From Phalacrocorax aristotelis (Eukaryota; Chordata; Aves; Suliformes; Phalacrocoracidae): 64,000 bases of DNA. A program made the position numbers and the translations under genes. Positions 1 through 11,900 of the stretch are shown here, piece by piece (position 1 is the stretch's first letter; each line of letters starts with the position of its first letter). Under the pieces are notes generated by a model that saw only the letters and a list, made by a program, of their open reading frames with translations, did no database searches and was not told the DNA's origin. The stretch spans positions 31,695,058 through 31,759,057 of the forward strand of contig NC_134277.1 in assembly GCF_949628215.1 (NCBI RefSeq), written 5' to 3'.

Positions 1-1930
1 AGTTATTAGGCATTGTGAATATATTGCTGCTCTAACTCAACCCCCAATAAAGAAGTATGTTAGTTTTTATACTTTGATATCAATTTCATGATGTGTTGCA
101 TCTTCTCAAAAGATAATATGACATGTCAAAAAAGAAGTCAAGATCAACTGTCTTACAAATGGAGCACGAATTTTCTTCAGCAAAATGCATACCATCCAGT
201 TAGGATTTCTCTAAAATATACCGTTTGGGGGTTTTTCTCCCTTTTTTTTTCACCTGCCTGTTTTCAGTCAGGAAAGGCAAAATCTCAGTGTCAGCTTCGC
301 ACATACTGTCTGAAGCTGATGCAAATGAAACTAGTTATTAGCTTGGGATAAAGGAAATGTATCTTGACAAATAAGGTTTTTGTCAACAGTGTATAAAACC
401 TTTGACTGATAGATATTCACAGCTGGGCTTGAATCTAGATGCACTTTTCTCCTTAAGCACAGGTGGTAATGCACAAAGTGAGGTTATAATTTTTAAGGGG
501 TAATTTATAGCAGAATGAACAATTGATGTGATTCTACCTTCCAAAATATGAGGATGATATCTGACATTTGACTTAATCTGGTCAAAATAAGAAAGTAAAA
601 TTCTTCCTATTGCTCTTGTCAATGAGAAACCAGTTGTCAGACTATGTTTGCATTAATGTAGTTACTAGTGCATGGATCCTAGCATGGATTTCTGCATTCA
701 GAAAGTTCACATTGAGCAGGATTGGTCCTTGCAGTAGTATGACTACAAGAAAATATATGTTAAACTGTGATTCAGACGGTGTCATTCTAATGTTCCAGAC
801 TGAACACATCCAGCCTGGTGAAATCTCAACTAGGGCTTCAGGACTGGTACATAGTGATAGGGATTGCTAGCATTTTGTATTAGGCAAGCCTCTGAAATCG
901 GTTACATGACAGCTTTTCAGCTGTGGGATAATTTCAGGTTGCATCTATCATTTCAAGTTTCTACAGTATCTTTAAGAGGCAGACGGGCAACTTCTATTTC
1001 AATGATACGTGGGCCTCAAAATGTTTCACTGTCACTTTGTTTAATAAACTGCCTTTAATATATGAACATACTTACAAAATAATACATATAAACATTATTT
1101 AACATAATTAATGCTAATTAATTAATGAAGTCAAAGAGGTATAATAGTAAAAATGTGATTAATGCACAATATTGTTACTTCGCATAAGTACTTTGTAATT
1201 TTTCATAAATATTAGACAAATGGGAATCATAACACATATTAGCAAAAAAAAATTGCCAAGTAAGTTTGAGAAGGGATTGCCTGCAACTTTACTCACTTCT
1301 GACATTTTGAAAATTATCTCTACTAATTATGTCACAATATCTCAGGTTCTCCGCGGAGATCCTCGTTGGCAGCAGAAGGAGAAATGTGTACCAGGTAATG
1401 TTAGTCTAAATTAAAACTGCTGTCATTGTAACTGAAGGAAATGTGAACATAGGCAAATTCAGCTCCCTGAAATTTAGAGCCATAGCCTATTCAAGTTGGT
1501 GGGTTAGCATTAATTTTAATTTAGGCTATCATTGCAATAGATAATGACATTTTAAAAAGCAACAGAGAAAAAGATTATATGTTTAGAGTTTTAAATCCTA
1601 ACAGATATATACATCAAGCCCAATCTCACACCATCCCAGCTCCCCCTCCCAGCTCTGTCCACATTCTGCCTCCACTGCCTCCAGTGTCAATACCCGGCAA
1701 CTGGCTGGTCTTTGCACATAGTGCCTCCCCAGACATGTCTGCACCCTAGTTCAGGCCAGTCCCTAGGAACTGCTGGCATGACACAATCCCAGGAGTTCCT
1801 GAACAGAAGCTGACATCCCACAGCACCTTGAAGGAAGTGAAGGACTTCTTCCCTTCCACCCTCAGGACTGCTTTTTGCATTTACAGCCTCCTGTTCAGCT
1901 TCACACACCCCTTCCACTCCTACTTTAAGC

Positions 1931-1944
1931 GGGGGGGGGGGGGG
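1931..1944 (+). repeat. Poly(G) run, 14 G
   Basis: An uninterrupted run of 14 G follows a GC-richer 300-base patch. Long G mononucleotide runs are unusual in vertebrate DNA and prone to length error in sequencing. Confidence 0.95.
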
Positions 1945-3841
1945 AAGTAAGGATCAGTTCAGTTAACATTAAATTGATTGTTTGTGAGACTAGCTATTGG
2001 AAAACATTAACAGCCCTAGACATCACTATGTTGTTCAGAAAATCCTTCCAATATCTGAAAAGGGTACAAGCAGGATGAGTTCAAAGCTTGGCCCAAACAG
2101 AACCTTGGTGAACATATGGGCACAAATGCGTGACCTAGGGAGGAGGGGTCCATTTCTTAAAACACAGAAAGGGTCCTTAGCCAGTCTAAAGCTATTCATG
2201 AAGAACAGGAAAAAGGCTCCAGTCACCTTGATAGAGTATTATTTTGCCCCTGGCTTCTAGCTCAGCCACAGATCTCCAGTGGGATTGTGAAAAAATTCAC
2301 ATCCCAAACTCTGTCTCGGTAGCCTGTTTTTAGACCAGAGGTTGTGCTTCCTTGCATCTGAAGGAATAAATCATTGCAGCTCTCCTATAGCTTTAGGAGA
2401 GACGGATTAGGTAGACATCCCTCATTTACTTTGCAGAGAAAAATAAATTAGCCAGGATGGAACTTGAAGCTATTGCAGCTGGACTACACCTAATTCCTCT
2501 TTTAGAAGTAGCTCAATTTTCTCTATGTTGTGCTTTATATTCACAAGACATTGCTACACAGGCTGGTGAAAAACATCAGACCTACTTTCCTACCAACAGC
2601 TTATCTCTGTTTGCTTTTTTGCAGCATACAGGACACCTATGTGTTTACACTAGTTCAGAGAGGCGTGACCCCCAAGGAGCACCAATCCAACAGGCAGTCC
2701 AATCCAATGAGTTCAATGGAAATATTGCTGTTTAGGTCAGACTCTTTTACATTCAAATAAACAATTAACAGGCAAAGAATAAGCTGACATGTGTTCCTGA
2801 AGGCTTCAAGGAGAAGAATGAGAAGGAAGCACCTTTTACAGCTCAATTATCAAAGGTTAAAAGCTTAGGACATCTGACTGCAGGACTTCTAAGCTTCATT
2901 GATCTAGGACGTACCTGCACGTTAAGCAATGAGAAATCTTTTAATTGATCATCCCAATTAGACATGAAATGTAGGACTGAACCAGCTAGGCACTGAGCTC
3001 TGCCCAGGCTGAAAATCAGAAGTCATATCTAATTTAACTGGTTTTTTTCCTACTGCATCTACTTTCATATTCTGTATTTATCCCTATTTGCCAAAAGTCT
3101 TAGCTCCTCTGCACATTAACAGCGAGGTCTTAATATCAGTCATTCCAAACTCAGACAATGCAAAATCAATTTTGCTTCCAATGGTTGCCAAGCCCACAGA
3201 CTATGTTTGTGTCAGCTTTTTAAGTCATCTGACTTTTTTCCCCATTGCCCTGTTTGCAAGAGTGAGGGGCTCAGCATTTTTTTCTTAGGCAGGATTTTTT
3301 TGTTTTGTGCTAGCACAATGTCTTTGACGCAGACATCTTAAAATGCTTTACAACCATGCAGTTATCTTATTGCATGACAAGGGGGTTTTGTATGTTTTCT
3401 GTCTATATAGCTATTTTTATGCATATTACATATAACCCGTATAGCACGTGCACACATATGTACATATGTAAAGTAATACAACTATTAGTATATTTTTGTA
3501 TACAGCTAGACATACATAATCTTTCAAGGAAGTTATAAAGCAATATAAATGTGTGGTTGTAAAATATGTGACCAGTTTTGAGTAAAACATTCTGTGTATA
3601 CAAAATTATCATCATTGTCCCCACTCATATCTGGATAAACTAAAGCACATAGCAAATTTTTCAAGATCATTCACCAAATCATGAGCTCAGCTGGGAATAG
3701 GCAAACTTAGCCAGGAGATACACTTTATTTTCAGTGCTGTATACTGAGAGATGGAGGGCATTAGAGAGGGTACTGATATACCAGGTTCAAACAAGTCTGT
3801 TTCTTTCTTCCCCTGATTTCCTCATTTTTTGGCAGAAGCAC

Positions 3842-3856
3842 TTTTTTTTTTTTTTT
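3842..3856 (+). repeat. Poly(T) run, 15 T
   Basis: An uninterrupted T15 run lies between unique sequences. Read on the minus strand it is an A15 tract and could be the tail of a decayed retroposon, but no recognisable element body abuts it. Confidence 0.9.
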
Positions 3857-4897
3857 GAACGTTTATATTCCCCTTGTAATATAGTGCTTCAAAACAAGCA
3901 TGTTGGAAAGTTAAAGTGCAGGAAGATCAATGAAGCTTTTTAAATGGTTTCTAAAAATGTGATAAATCTTTCTTCTAGTTTCTTCTATAATAAGCACAAT
4001 GTTTAGCAAAGTAGTTAAAGCAATTTTGGGCTCCTGTAAATCTGACTTAAGCTGTTCTAACATTAATATGGAGAGGAACATTAAAGAATTAGAAGCATAT
4101 ATCTTAGCAACTTTGACTCTAGAGTTGAATTATTCTCAGCCAAGAAGCATATTCTAAGGCACTCAAGGTACTTCTTTTTTGTCTGATTAAACCGCAGTTA
4201 AAAAAGCATATAGTTAAAACAGTTGTAGCCTGTGATTCGTAATCAATGTTTAGTAAGGTAGCACAGAGATTTCTAATGGCAAGTCTGGTACACGTAATGC
4301 TTTCTTAACAGAATGTTAGTGCACATTAAAAAAAAGTGTTACCATAGGTTGGTAGCCAGGGATTCAGCAATTTTCTGCATTACCTGTGCTTCACTGTGTT
4401 AGTTTTGCAGCTGTTCCAGCTGTCTTTTGGTTGCTGTGTGCACAGATGCTATTAAATACAGTAAAATTCACCCTACTTTGCAGTCTATGTCACATGGTCT
4501 AAGTACTATGAATTGGTTAACATCTTTTGTGACTGAGCCACATTAATGAATATTAAATGTATTTTAATAAAAAAAGGCACCTCAACATCTTGGATTTAAT
4601 AGGTAACTGTTGGAAAACTAAAATGCATTTCTGTGCTTGAAAACAGGGTCATCTGCTTGTTTGTTACTGTGTGAATATGAATATTCTGATTAAACTGGTG
4701 TAGCTGTTGCTTTCTGTTGCTCTCTCTTACTCAGTGTTTTTTGGAGCCTGGAAACAGATGGTGCACCACCTGACTCTGCACACTCTAATGTAAGATTCAT
4801 TGTGCTTCACAGGAAATCAAAGATCAAGCAACATTGCAGAAGGTGAAGCAGCACCTCAGCAACCAGCAACACAGTATGATACAGTCAAGTAGTGGAG

Positions 4898-4958
4898 CAA
4901 GAAAGTAGGGAGAGAGAAGGGGAGAGAGAGAAAGAGATAGATAATAGAAGACAGAAAG
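4898..4958 (+). repeat. GA-rich purine tract
   Basis: About 60 bases consist almost only of A and G, with (GA)n stretches. It lies about 75 bases before a pyrimidine-rich stretch and then the G-run cluster at 5033-5106, so purine and pyrimidine strand asymmetry is strong here. Confidence 0.85.
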
Positions 4959-5032
4959 ACTTAGCTTGGTTTCTGAGGTTTCTTTTGCTTTCTTCTTTCT
5001 CCATTATTTCCTGCTTTTTCTTTTATTTTCTT

Positions 5033-5106
5033 GGGGGGGTGTATTTTTCTTAGGGGAGTTTGGTTGTTCGGGATTTTTTTGGGGGGTGAAGGGGGGTGTT
5101 TTGGGG
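5033..5106 (+). other. G-run cluster, G-quadruplex candidate
   Basis: Six G runs lie on the plus strand: 7 G at 5033-5039, 4 G near 5054, 3 G at 5070-5072, 6 G at 5081-5086, 6 G at 5091-5096 and 4 G at 5103-5106. The last four are separated by loops of 8, 4 and 6 bases made mostly of T, close to the usual G3+N1-7 rule. No gene is near, so any role is unknown. Confidence 0.55.
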
Positions 5107-8100
5107 TTTTTTTAGCTCAAGTCTGTTCTCTGCTCTTTGGGAAAAGGATGAGCCTGTTCCAAAGAAGAAACTTTAATCCTTAGGTTGTGAAAAGTTCAGA
5201 CCTGCCAATCAAAATCTGAATGTTTAGAAGCAAGAGGGTTAGATTTGTTCATTTGCTTCAATTTCACTGTAACAATGCCCGTTTGTAACATTAACAGCTT
5301 TACAAATATTTAAAAGTTCATTCAAAATTTCAGATGGTTTTATAGGTGTAAAGAATTACTGTTATTAGTCACCTGCCTCTCCACTTGCTAGCCACTCACA
5401 GTACATTAGCCATCCTTCCCTCCTTTTGCCCTTACTTCCTCTGCCTGGACAGCACACTTAAGCCCAGACCACTCCTTTAAGGAAGTCCAGAGTTCACAGA
5501 TATATTGTTACATGGGAAAAAAGCCAACCCTCTCCCCTACCCCTTGGCAATATGAAACCAATAGGGGGAATTAGGGACACTTGCCATCCCTAAATCTTTT
5601 GGATGAAAGCTGAGAACTCTTGCCTTGGGCACCTCCACTGATGTCAAATGATATAATTTCAAGTGAAACTGTGTCATCCTGACATACCTTACATACACGT
5701 ATTCAGGAACTAAAAACACCGCCTAGCCCAGCTGGCAATTTCATGTACCCAGTACAGCACCACACAGAATATAAAGCATCTTTCACATCACTCATAAGAG
5801 GCAGGTAACTATCTGAAAGGGTCATCCCCTACTTTCTCATTACTCAAATGCAGGAATTTGCATAGCTATACCCTTAAAATATATATGCCCTCCCTCCCCC
5901 AGCAACTAGACCTGACCTAAATCTAAATGAAGTCAATAGGAAAATTGCTTTATGCTCAATTTGAAGTTCACCAGAACGGACCTTGCAGTAAAATACCCTA
6001 GGGCTGTCTGTTTGAAATGTGTAAACTCAGCAGCATAACACATAGCTGAAGCCTGTACCATAGTGAAGAAAGTAAAGGTAGCAATCACTTGAAAGGGATG
6101 CCCAGCGAAGGGTGGGTATTCAGCAAAGGAAACATGCAGTCAGTCCTCAAACCTATTTGTATGCCCAGCTGGCATCTAGGTATCTAATGCTCAATTAATT
6201 CAAAGTGAGGTGGCATACAAATGCCTTTAAAGATCTGGCCAAGAAGACTACCAGGTCAGCAAAATCATCAAAGGCATCAAGAAACAAAAAAAAGGTGGTG
6301 TTGTTACAGAACTCTGATGCTATAAAGATCAGATCTAGGCATAAGACTACAGCAACAGACTGGAGCAGCCATGACTCAACTGCTTCTCTTGCTTATGCCG
6401 AGTCCCAAGAAAACCAGGTTTGCACCTGCCACTTAGAGTTTGGAGTGTATGGGTTGTGACTTCTGGAGCGGAGGGGTCCCCAAGAAGCACAAACCCCCAT
6501 CCTATCCTTTTATTCCTCCAGAAGCATCACAAGCATCTGGTCCTATTTTCCATAGCCTATCTTGTCAGCTTTCCCCTTTGGCCCTTCTAGCGGGAGAGAC
6601 CTGAACTTCGTTAGGTCCCTGCTCCTCATCCTTGGCACAACCAAGGAAGGAAGTAAATATTAATTTTGTTTATGAAGGCCTAAGACAGGTCTGCCTAAGA
6701 CCTATGATGTCTGGACACTGGTATGTAGAGGTACTTAGCTAAAGAAAACAAAGATGTCCCATAGAGAGGAAATGCATGTGAAGCTCAGTGCATTGCAGTA
6801 TCACACAAACAGAAATTACATTAATCCTCCTAAAGACAGTTTAACATCACTGAATACAAAAAGCACAGAACAGCACATCATGTGTTGCATCAGTGTTTCA
6901 CCATGCTGCATGGAGAGGTGATGAGAAGACCAAATCTCATACTCCTCCTATGGCATTCACGTTGAAACAGCCCAATTGCCCCTACACATATGCTTTCCAG
7001 TTACATGTATCAGCTTTACTGCATACTCCCCTCTTACATTTCTAACAGCCCCTATATTTACAAGAATGATGCATAAAGTGGTGTTTTTCCTCCAGCTATA
7101 GCAGTGCAGCCTCTGTGCAGGATTGAGCACAACTGATGCGCTGTCAGCCTCACTTCACTGCAGGTAGGTTGTACCTGAGGGGGTTACAATGGTATAGCTG
7201 GCGAGATTAGTGTAATTATTCTACCTGTTTTCTTTATGTCAATAAGGTGGTACATAGTCCCCTTAGTCAGGCACACAGTGAACAACAGCTTGGGTGATTA
7301 AGCCTCAGGATTTATAAAGTATCTGATAACACAGGGGGATGCAAAGACAGCTGTGCTATCGGTATGCTAATCATAACAAGAAATTTCATTGGTTTCATTG
7401 GTTCAAAATGGCCTCTTTACCCCTAAGCATAATAATAATGATGGAAGTTACAAATTTTATTTTTGTTATCAGTTTTTGGATGAAATCTTCACATACAAGA
7501 CACAGCTTAAAGCAAATGTTTATTTGCAGATGGATTATTGCTCTTTGACATATAGTAACTGCAACAATAGTTTTTTGCTGCAAAGACAGCAGGCTTGACA
7601 CTCTGCATGTAGAATCAATTTGATATTACCAGTATACATTACCTTACTGTAAGCTTTTTTTTTCCCTTCCTTTATTTTTTTTTTCACTTCAGGCAATTAT
7701 AATGTAACCTTTTCAAGTAATCCTTCACAAATCATTGCCCATGTAGGGCTCTACACTGAAAAGTGATGTGGTTGAAATAATTATGTTTTTATAAAGAAGT
7801 AACAGGTGGGGAAAAAAAATTTGGAATATACAAGTCATGAGGGAAGAGATATTTAAATCTCTTCTGATAAAATCCAAAACAGCTGAAACAGCAAATTCAA
7901 CAATCACTTCAATCTAATGCATTTTATATTCTTACAATGTTTGCTCACTTACATTAATAACATAATTTGTTACTTTTGAAGTCACTGCAGTAACTTAGTT
8001 TGACTCTTGTAGCTGAGCATGACGTGGAATGAGAAAAGATACTTCAGCTTCAATTTGTCCATGATTTATGAAGAAAAATACTTAACCTCTTACAACAAAA

Positions 8101-8794
8101 ACCTATGGGTATTAACCAAACAAGATGGTAAGTTTGGCTAGGAAAGACCTAGCTATCAATATGATTCCCATTGTTAGTTTTACTGTATTCTACCTTACCC
8201 TGCAAATACAATGGACTATTTTTTAAATTCAGTAAATGTACTTGAATATTTGTCTTACTTAGATGCCAGAGGCACTTTGTGGACTGAGAGAGGAATCTGC
8301 TCTTCACCAACATTTACCAAGATGAGAATAATCTGTACTTCATCATTTTCCATAGTATTTCAATTCTCCCTGTTATGTCAAATGTATGGGGATGTTAAGT
8401 CATACTCATATAAAAAAATACCACAGTGCTATCTCCCCTCACCTCTGCCCTGGCCGTACAGTTTCACTTCCTCCTTCTCACCTATGCTGGTGTTTCTGTG
8501 ATCTGACAGTGAGCTAGTTTATGGAGCTGAGCCAGCAGAAAATCACTTTCATTTTAAAGCTGGTGGAGAGATAGGCAGGCTTGTGGCCTTGGCTGTGGCT
8601 GCTGTGAAACAACTCCCTGAGTGACGGGGTAAATACATGCTCACACCAAATCTTTTTAAACTACTAGTGAGTTCCCAGTGATTCGTTGTACATGTTAGTG
8701 TACAGCCAAATGCTTCAGTAACAGATATAAAAGGGAATGGGAGGAGCACTTCCAGGAACTCAAAAGTTAAATTTAAAATTTAATTAAATATTTT

Positions 8795-8929
8795 CATTCC
8801 TGGAAATATTCAAAAGTTGTCTGGACAAAGTCCTGGGCAACTGTTTCTAGGTGGTTCCACTTGAGCAGGGGGTTGAACCAAATGACCTCCAGAGGTCCCT
8901 TCCAAACTCAGCCATTCTGATTCTGTGAA
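8795..8929 (+). mobile_element. CR1 retroposon, 3'-end fragment
   Basis: The fragment matches the 3' untranslated end of avian CR1 LINEs in sense orientation. It contains the characteristic phrases for a lost ORF2 C-terminus (cctgggcaactg, gagcagggggttgaacca, gacctccagaggtccctt) and ends with the CR1 terminal repeat ATTCTGATTCTGTGA. CR1 copies lack poly(A) tails and are usually 5' truncated, which fits a ~135-base copy. It is diverged and has no coding capacity. Confidence 0.9.
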
Positions 8930-11900
8930 AATGACCCACACTCTGATACCAATCTCTTTTCCAAATGTGGTGCTCATAGTCCCGTGTTTCATTCCAGCTA
9001 TATATCTGAGCTCATGCCTATTGGGATGTCTTATGAATCAGTACATGCTCTTTAACTAGGCTCATTAAAAACCTGGGGATACAGTATCTTACAGATTGAG
9101 CCTTAGGTCCTGAATCACCTTCCTAGAAGCCACAGAATTTATAAAGTTACTGTATATGCCTGCACTGGTCATCACCAACCTCAACTTTCAAGAGGAAATT
9201 CATTTACTTTTTCCCCTTTTACCAGGAATACATTTATTACCACTGCAAAGCAATTTGCACATATCAGCTTTGAAATGGCTGGGCTTGACAAGAAGAAACT
9301 GGGCAATTGTCACAAGCAGGGCTATGTGTTCAGTCCAGAGCAGTCCTTCCACATCACCTTTCTTTGTACACATAGCAAAGCTGAAGCATAGGGTTAACAG
9401 ATTCCACTTTTTAAAAATCTAAACTGTACACTGACAATACGATTAAAAAAACCAATATAGCTAAAGTGGTTCTTTCTTGCCACAGGTATATAGTAAACAT
9501 TTCATCTTACCTTGGTGCCAGAGGACCGACTTTCTTTGGTTATACAGTTCTTTCTTAAGGTACCTCTGTATAGGATGAAGCTATAAAAATAATGAAGAAT
9601 TTATAATAAGAGGATTTGGGAAGTTTAAGTAAGGAGTAGTATCTGGTTGTCCTAATCTAAAAATATTATGTCCTCTCTAGAACAACATGGCTAAAACCCA
9701 GTATAGGAATGAGTGGATTAAAAAAAGTACTTTCTGTATTTCCCAGAGTCTTCAAAAAATTCTATTTATTTGGAATAGCAATGTGAAAAATTCATCTCTA
9801 AATAGCTTCTCTAGAAAAAAAAAAGGCATTATTGGGGTCATGTCTATCTTTTTGTCAGATAATCTGTGTGAAGATAGCTCAATCAGCCACAACTACGTCT
9901 CCCCTTTCCCGTCACTATTACCTTTTTACTCCCAATGGAGTTAAAAATACTGGAAACCCCTGAATCTTCACATTCCCTTCCCTATAAGGACTTCCACTTG
10001 CCTTCTTCCCTCCCACTATTTTATCTTCTCTGTCCTCCCAACTGTCAGCTGGTAACTGCTTATCTTCCACTTTCCCTGGCCTACCCACCTGTTCTGTACG
10101 ACTTATACAGATTTCATATCTTCTTTCATATGTAACTCATCATCCACACCTTATTTGTCTTTCTCAGACAAATATTATCTCACTCCAAATATTTGTCTTT
10201 CACTCTATCAAGACCAAATAGCCTTTCTGTTACCCTGACAAAACCCGGACAACAACAGTAACACCACACCACTACTCTCATTCACAGACTGGGTTGAGCC
10301 TTGTAGGTCTCCACCCCTGCTTTCATGACACCATCCAGGTTAGATCTGTAGTCCGTGCCAGATCTGCTCCTGTCAGGTTTTATCAGGTCCTTGTAGCCGT
10401 TGCTCCTTCCTTCCCAAAACACCAACCAAAGAGAGGACACAGATCTTCAAAACTGATATTACATCAATCCCCCAAGAGATTTGGTGCCACCTAGGCATTA
10501 TCAGTGAGCAGCAATCTCCACCTCCCTGGAGGAAGCTGGGATCCTCAGCTATCCTGGTTATGATATCTTTGGGTTGGTCTTCAAATACCAAATGAATGCA
10601 ACCATGTTGCCAGATACTAGATGGGACATATCCATCATTCATGGCTCACATAATCTTCGTTGCTTGAACCAGGTCAGAGGAAGGCGAGGATTTCAGAAGA
10701 CTCTTCTGTGCATTTTAGTTATTTATTTATTAATTTTGCAGATGGTATTGTCTTTTTTCCACATTTTCCCTCCCAGGAAGAAATTATGGTAATTGAATAC
10801 AGGGGCTGTCTGCCAGCAACAAGCAGACCAGTGTTTCAGGAGCCACTGAAATATACCTAACACAGCTACATATGAATGTACAGAGATTGAGGCCTCAAAA
10901 CCAGAAGACAGAAAATGCGGAAGAGTTGCCAGTTTCTCTGACCCAAGATTTCTCAACAGACAGCTTGGAAGCTCTGTCTTTGTGAAGGTGGGGAGAGTAA
11001 GGAGCTGAATTTTATCCAAAGAGAATTAATAGAAATTGCAATACCAAAAAAGTAAAGAAATTAATACCCTCACCTCCTTGAGAATCAGGAGCTTCTTCAG
11101 GATATATCCAGATATTAGGTTCTTGCTCCAGCTTCTTCTTTTTCTGACATGTCAACAGCTTTCACAACGTCCTATTACTCAAGAACAAAAGTATTCAACA
11201 AGGAACTTCTGCTTTGTGAACTCCAAGACGTGGCAGTACTACAAGCCTGATTTGTACTCAAATTTCAGACTGTTTGAGCTGTAGAGAATGGATGTTATAA
11301 CACAAGCTTATAGGTCATGGCAACTGGTTGGTGTTGTTGCTGTTATTTAATAAATCATTTTCATACTGTCCTTGAAAGTTACAAACAGAAAACACTAACC
11401 AAAAAGACATTTTGCTGGAAGTTTATGTGCTCTGAAAGTCATGATTTAAGCCTTGACTTCTCTTGTTTTGTTGTTACTTTGTTCTCAGAACAGAGTGGTG
11501 ACTTGCCAACTTTGCTTCTTGGAGAATAATGAAGTAAAGCAGCTGAACATCAGAAACGGAGCTCATGATGAACTTGTCATTTGAGTTTAACAGCAGGGGC
11601 CCCACACTTGGTAATCATTACTACTGCCTAATCTACTGCATGTTTTCTCAGTCAGTAGAGATTAGAGCAATGGTGCTTCAGACATCTATTGGGAATAGAG
11701 CTAAAAAGGAATCATGAAAATTATGTGTAAAAATAAGAACGTATAATACACACATGTTAATGTTTCTTTGCTGAATGTTGTTGGCCTAGTAAAAACGCTG
11801 CTTGCTGCTATGCTGGAGTCCCACCTTTGGGAGTTAACTGTAGACTTTAACAACAAAACATAGAGACTATGGGCTTTTGAGGCTTCTATAAATTTAGAAA

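Larger units (their letters stand above)
1..8794. other. Non-coding 3' flank of ETV1, no gene seen
   Basis: No open reading frame longer than about 100 codons occurs and none resembles a known protein. The sequence is AT-rich and mostly unique-looking. Within it are a G14 run, a T15 run, a GA-rich tract next to a G-run cluster (4898-5106), a TAAT-rich patch near 1090-1135, and a GC-richer patch (about 1630-1920) that I cannot assign to a repeat family. The calm composition fits the gene-poor interval known 3' of ETV1 in mammals; that placement is an inference. Confidence 0.6.
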
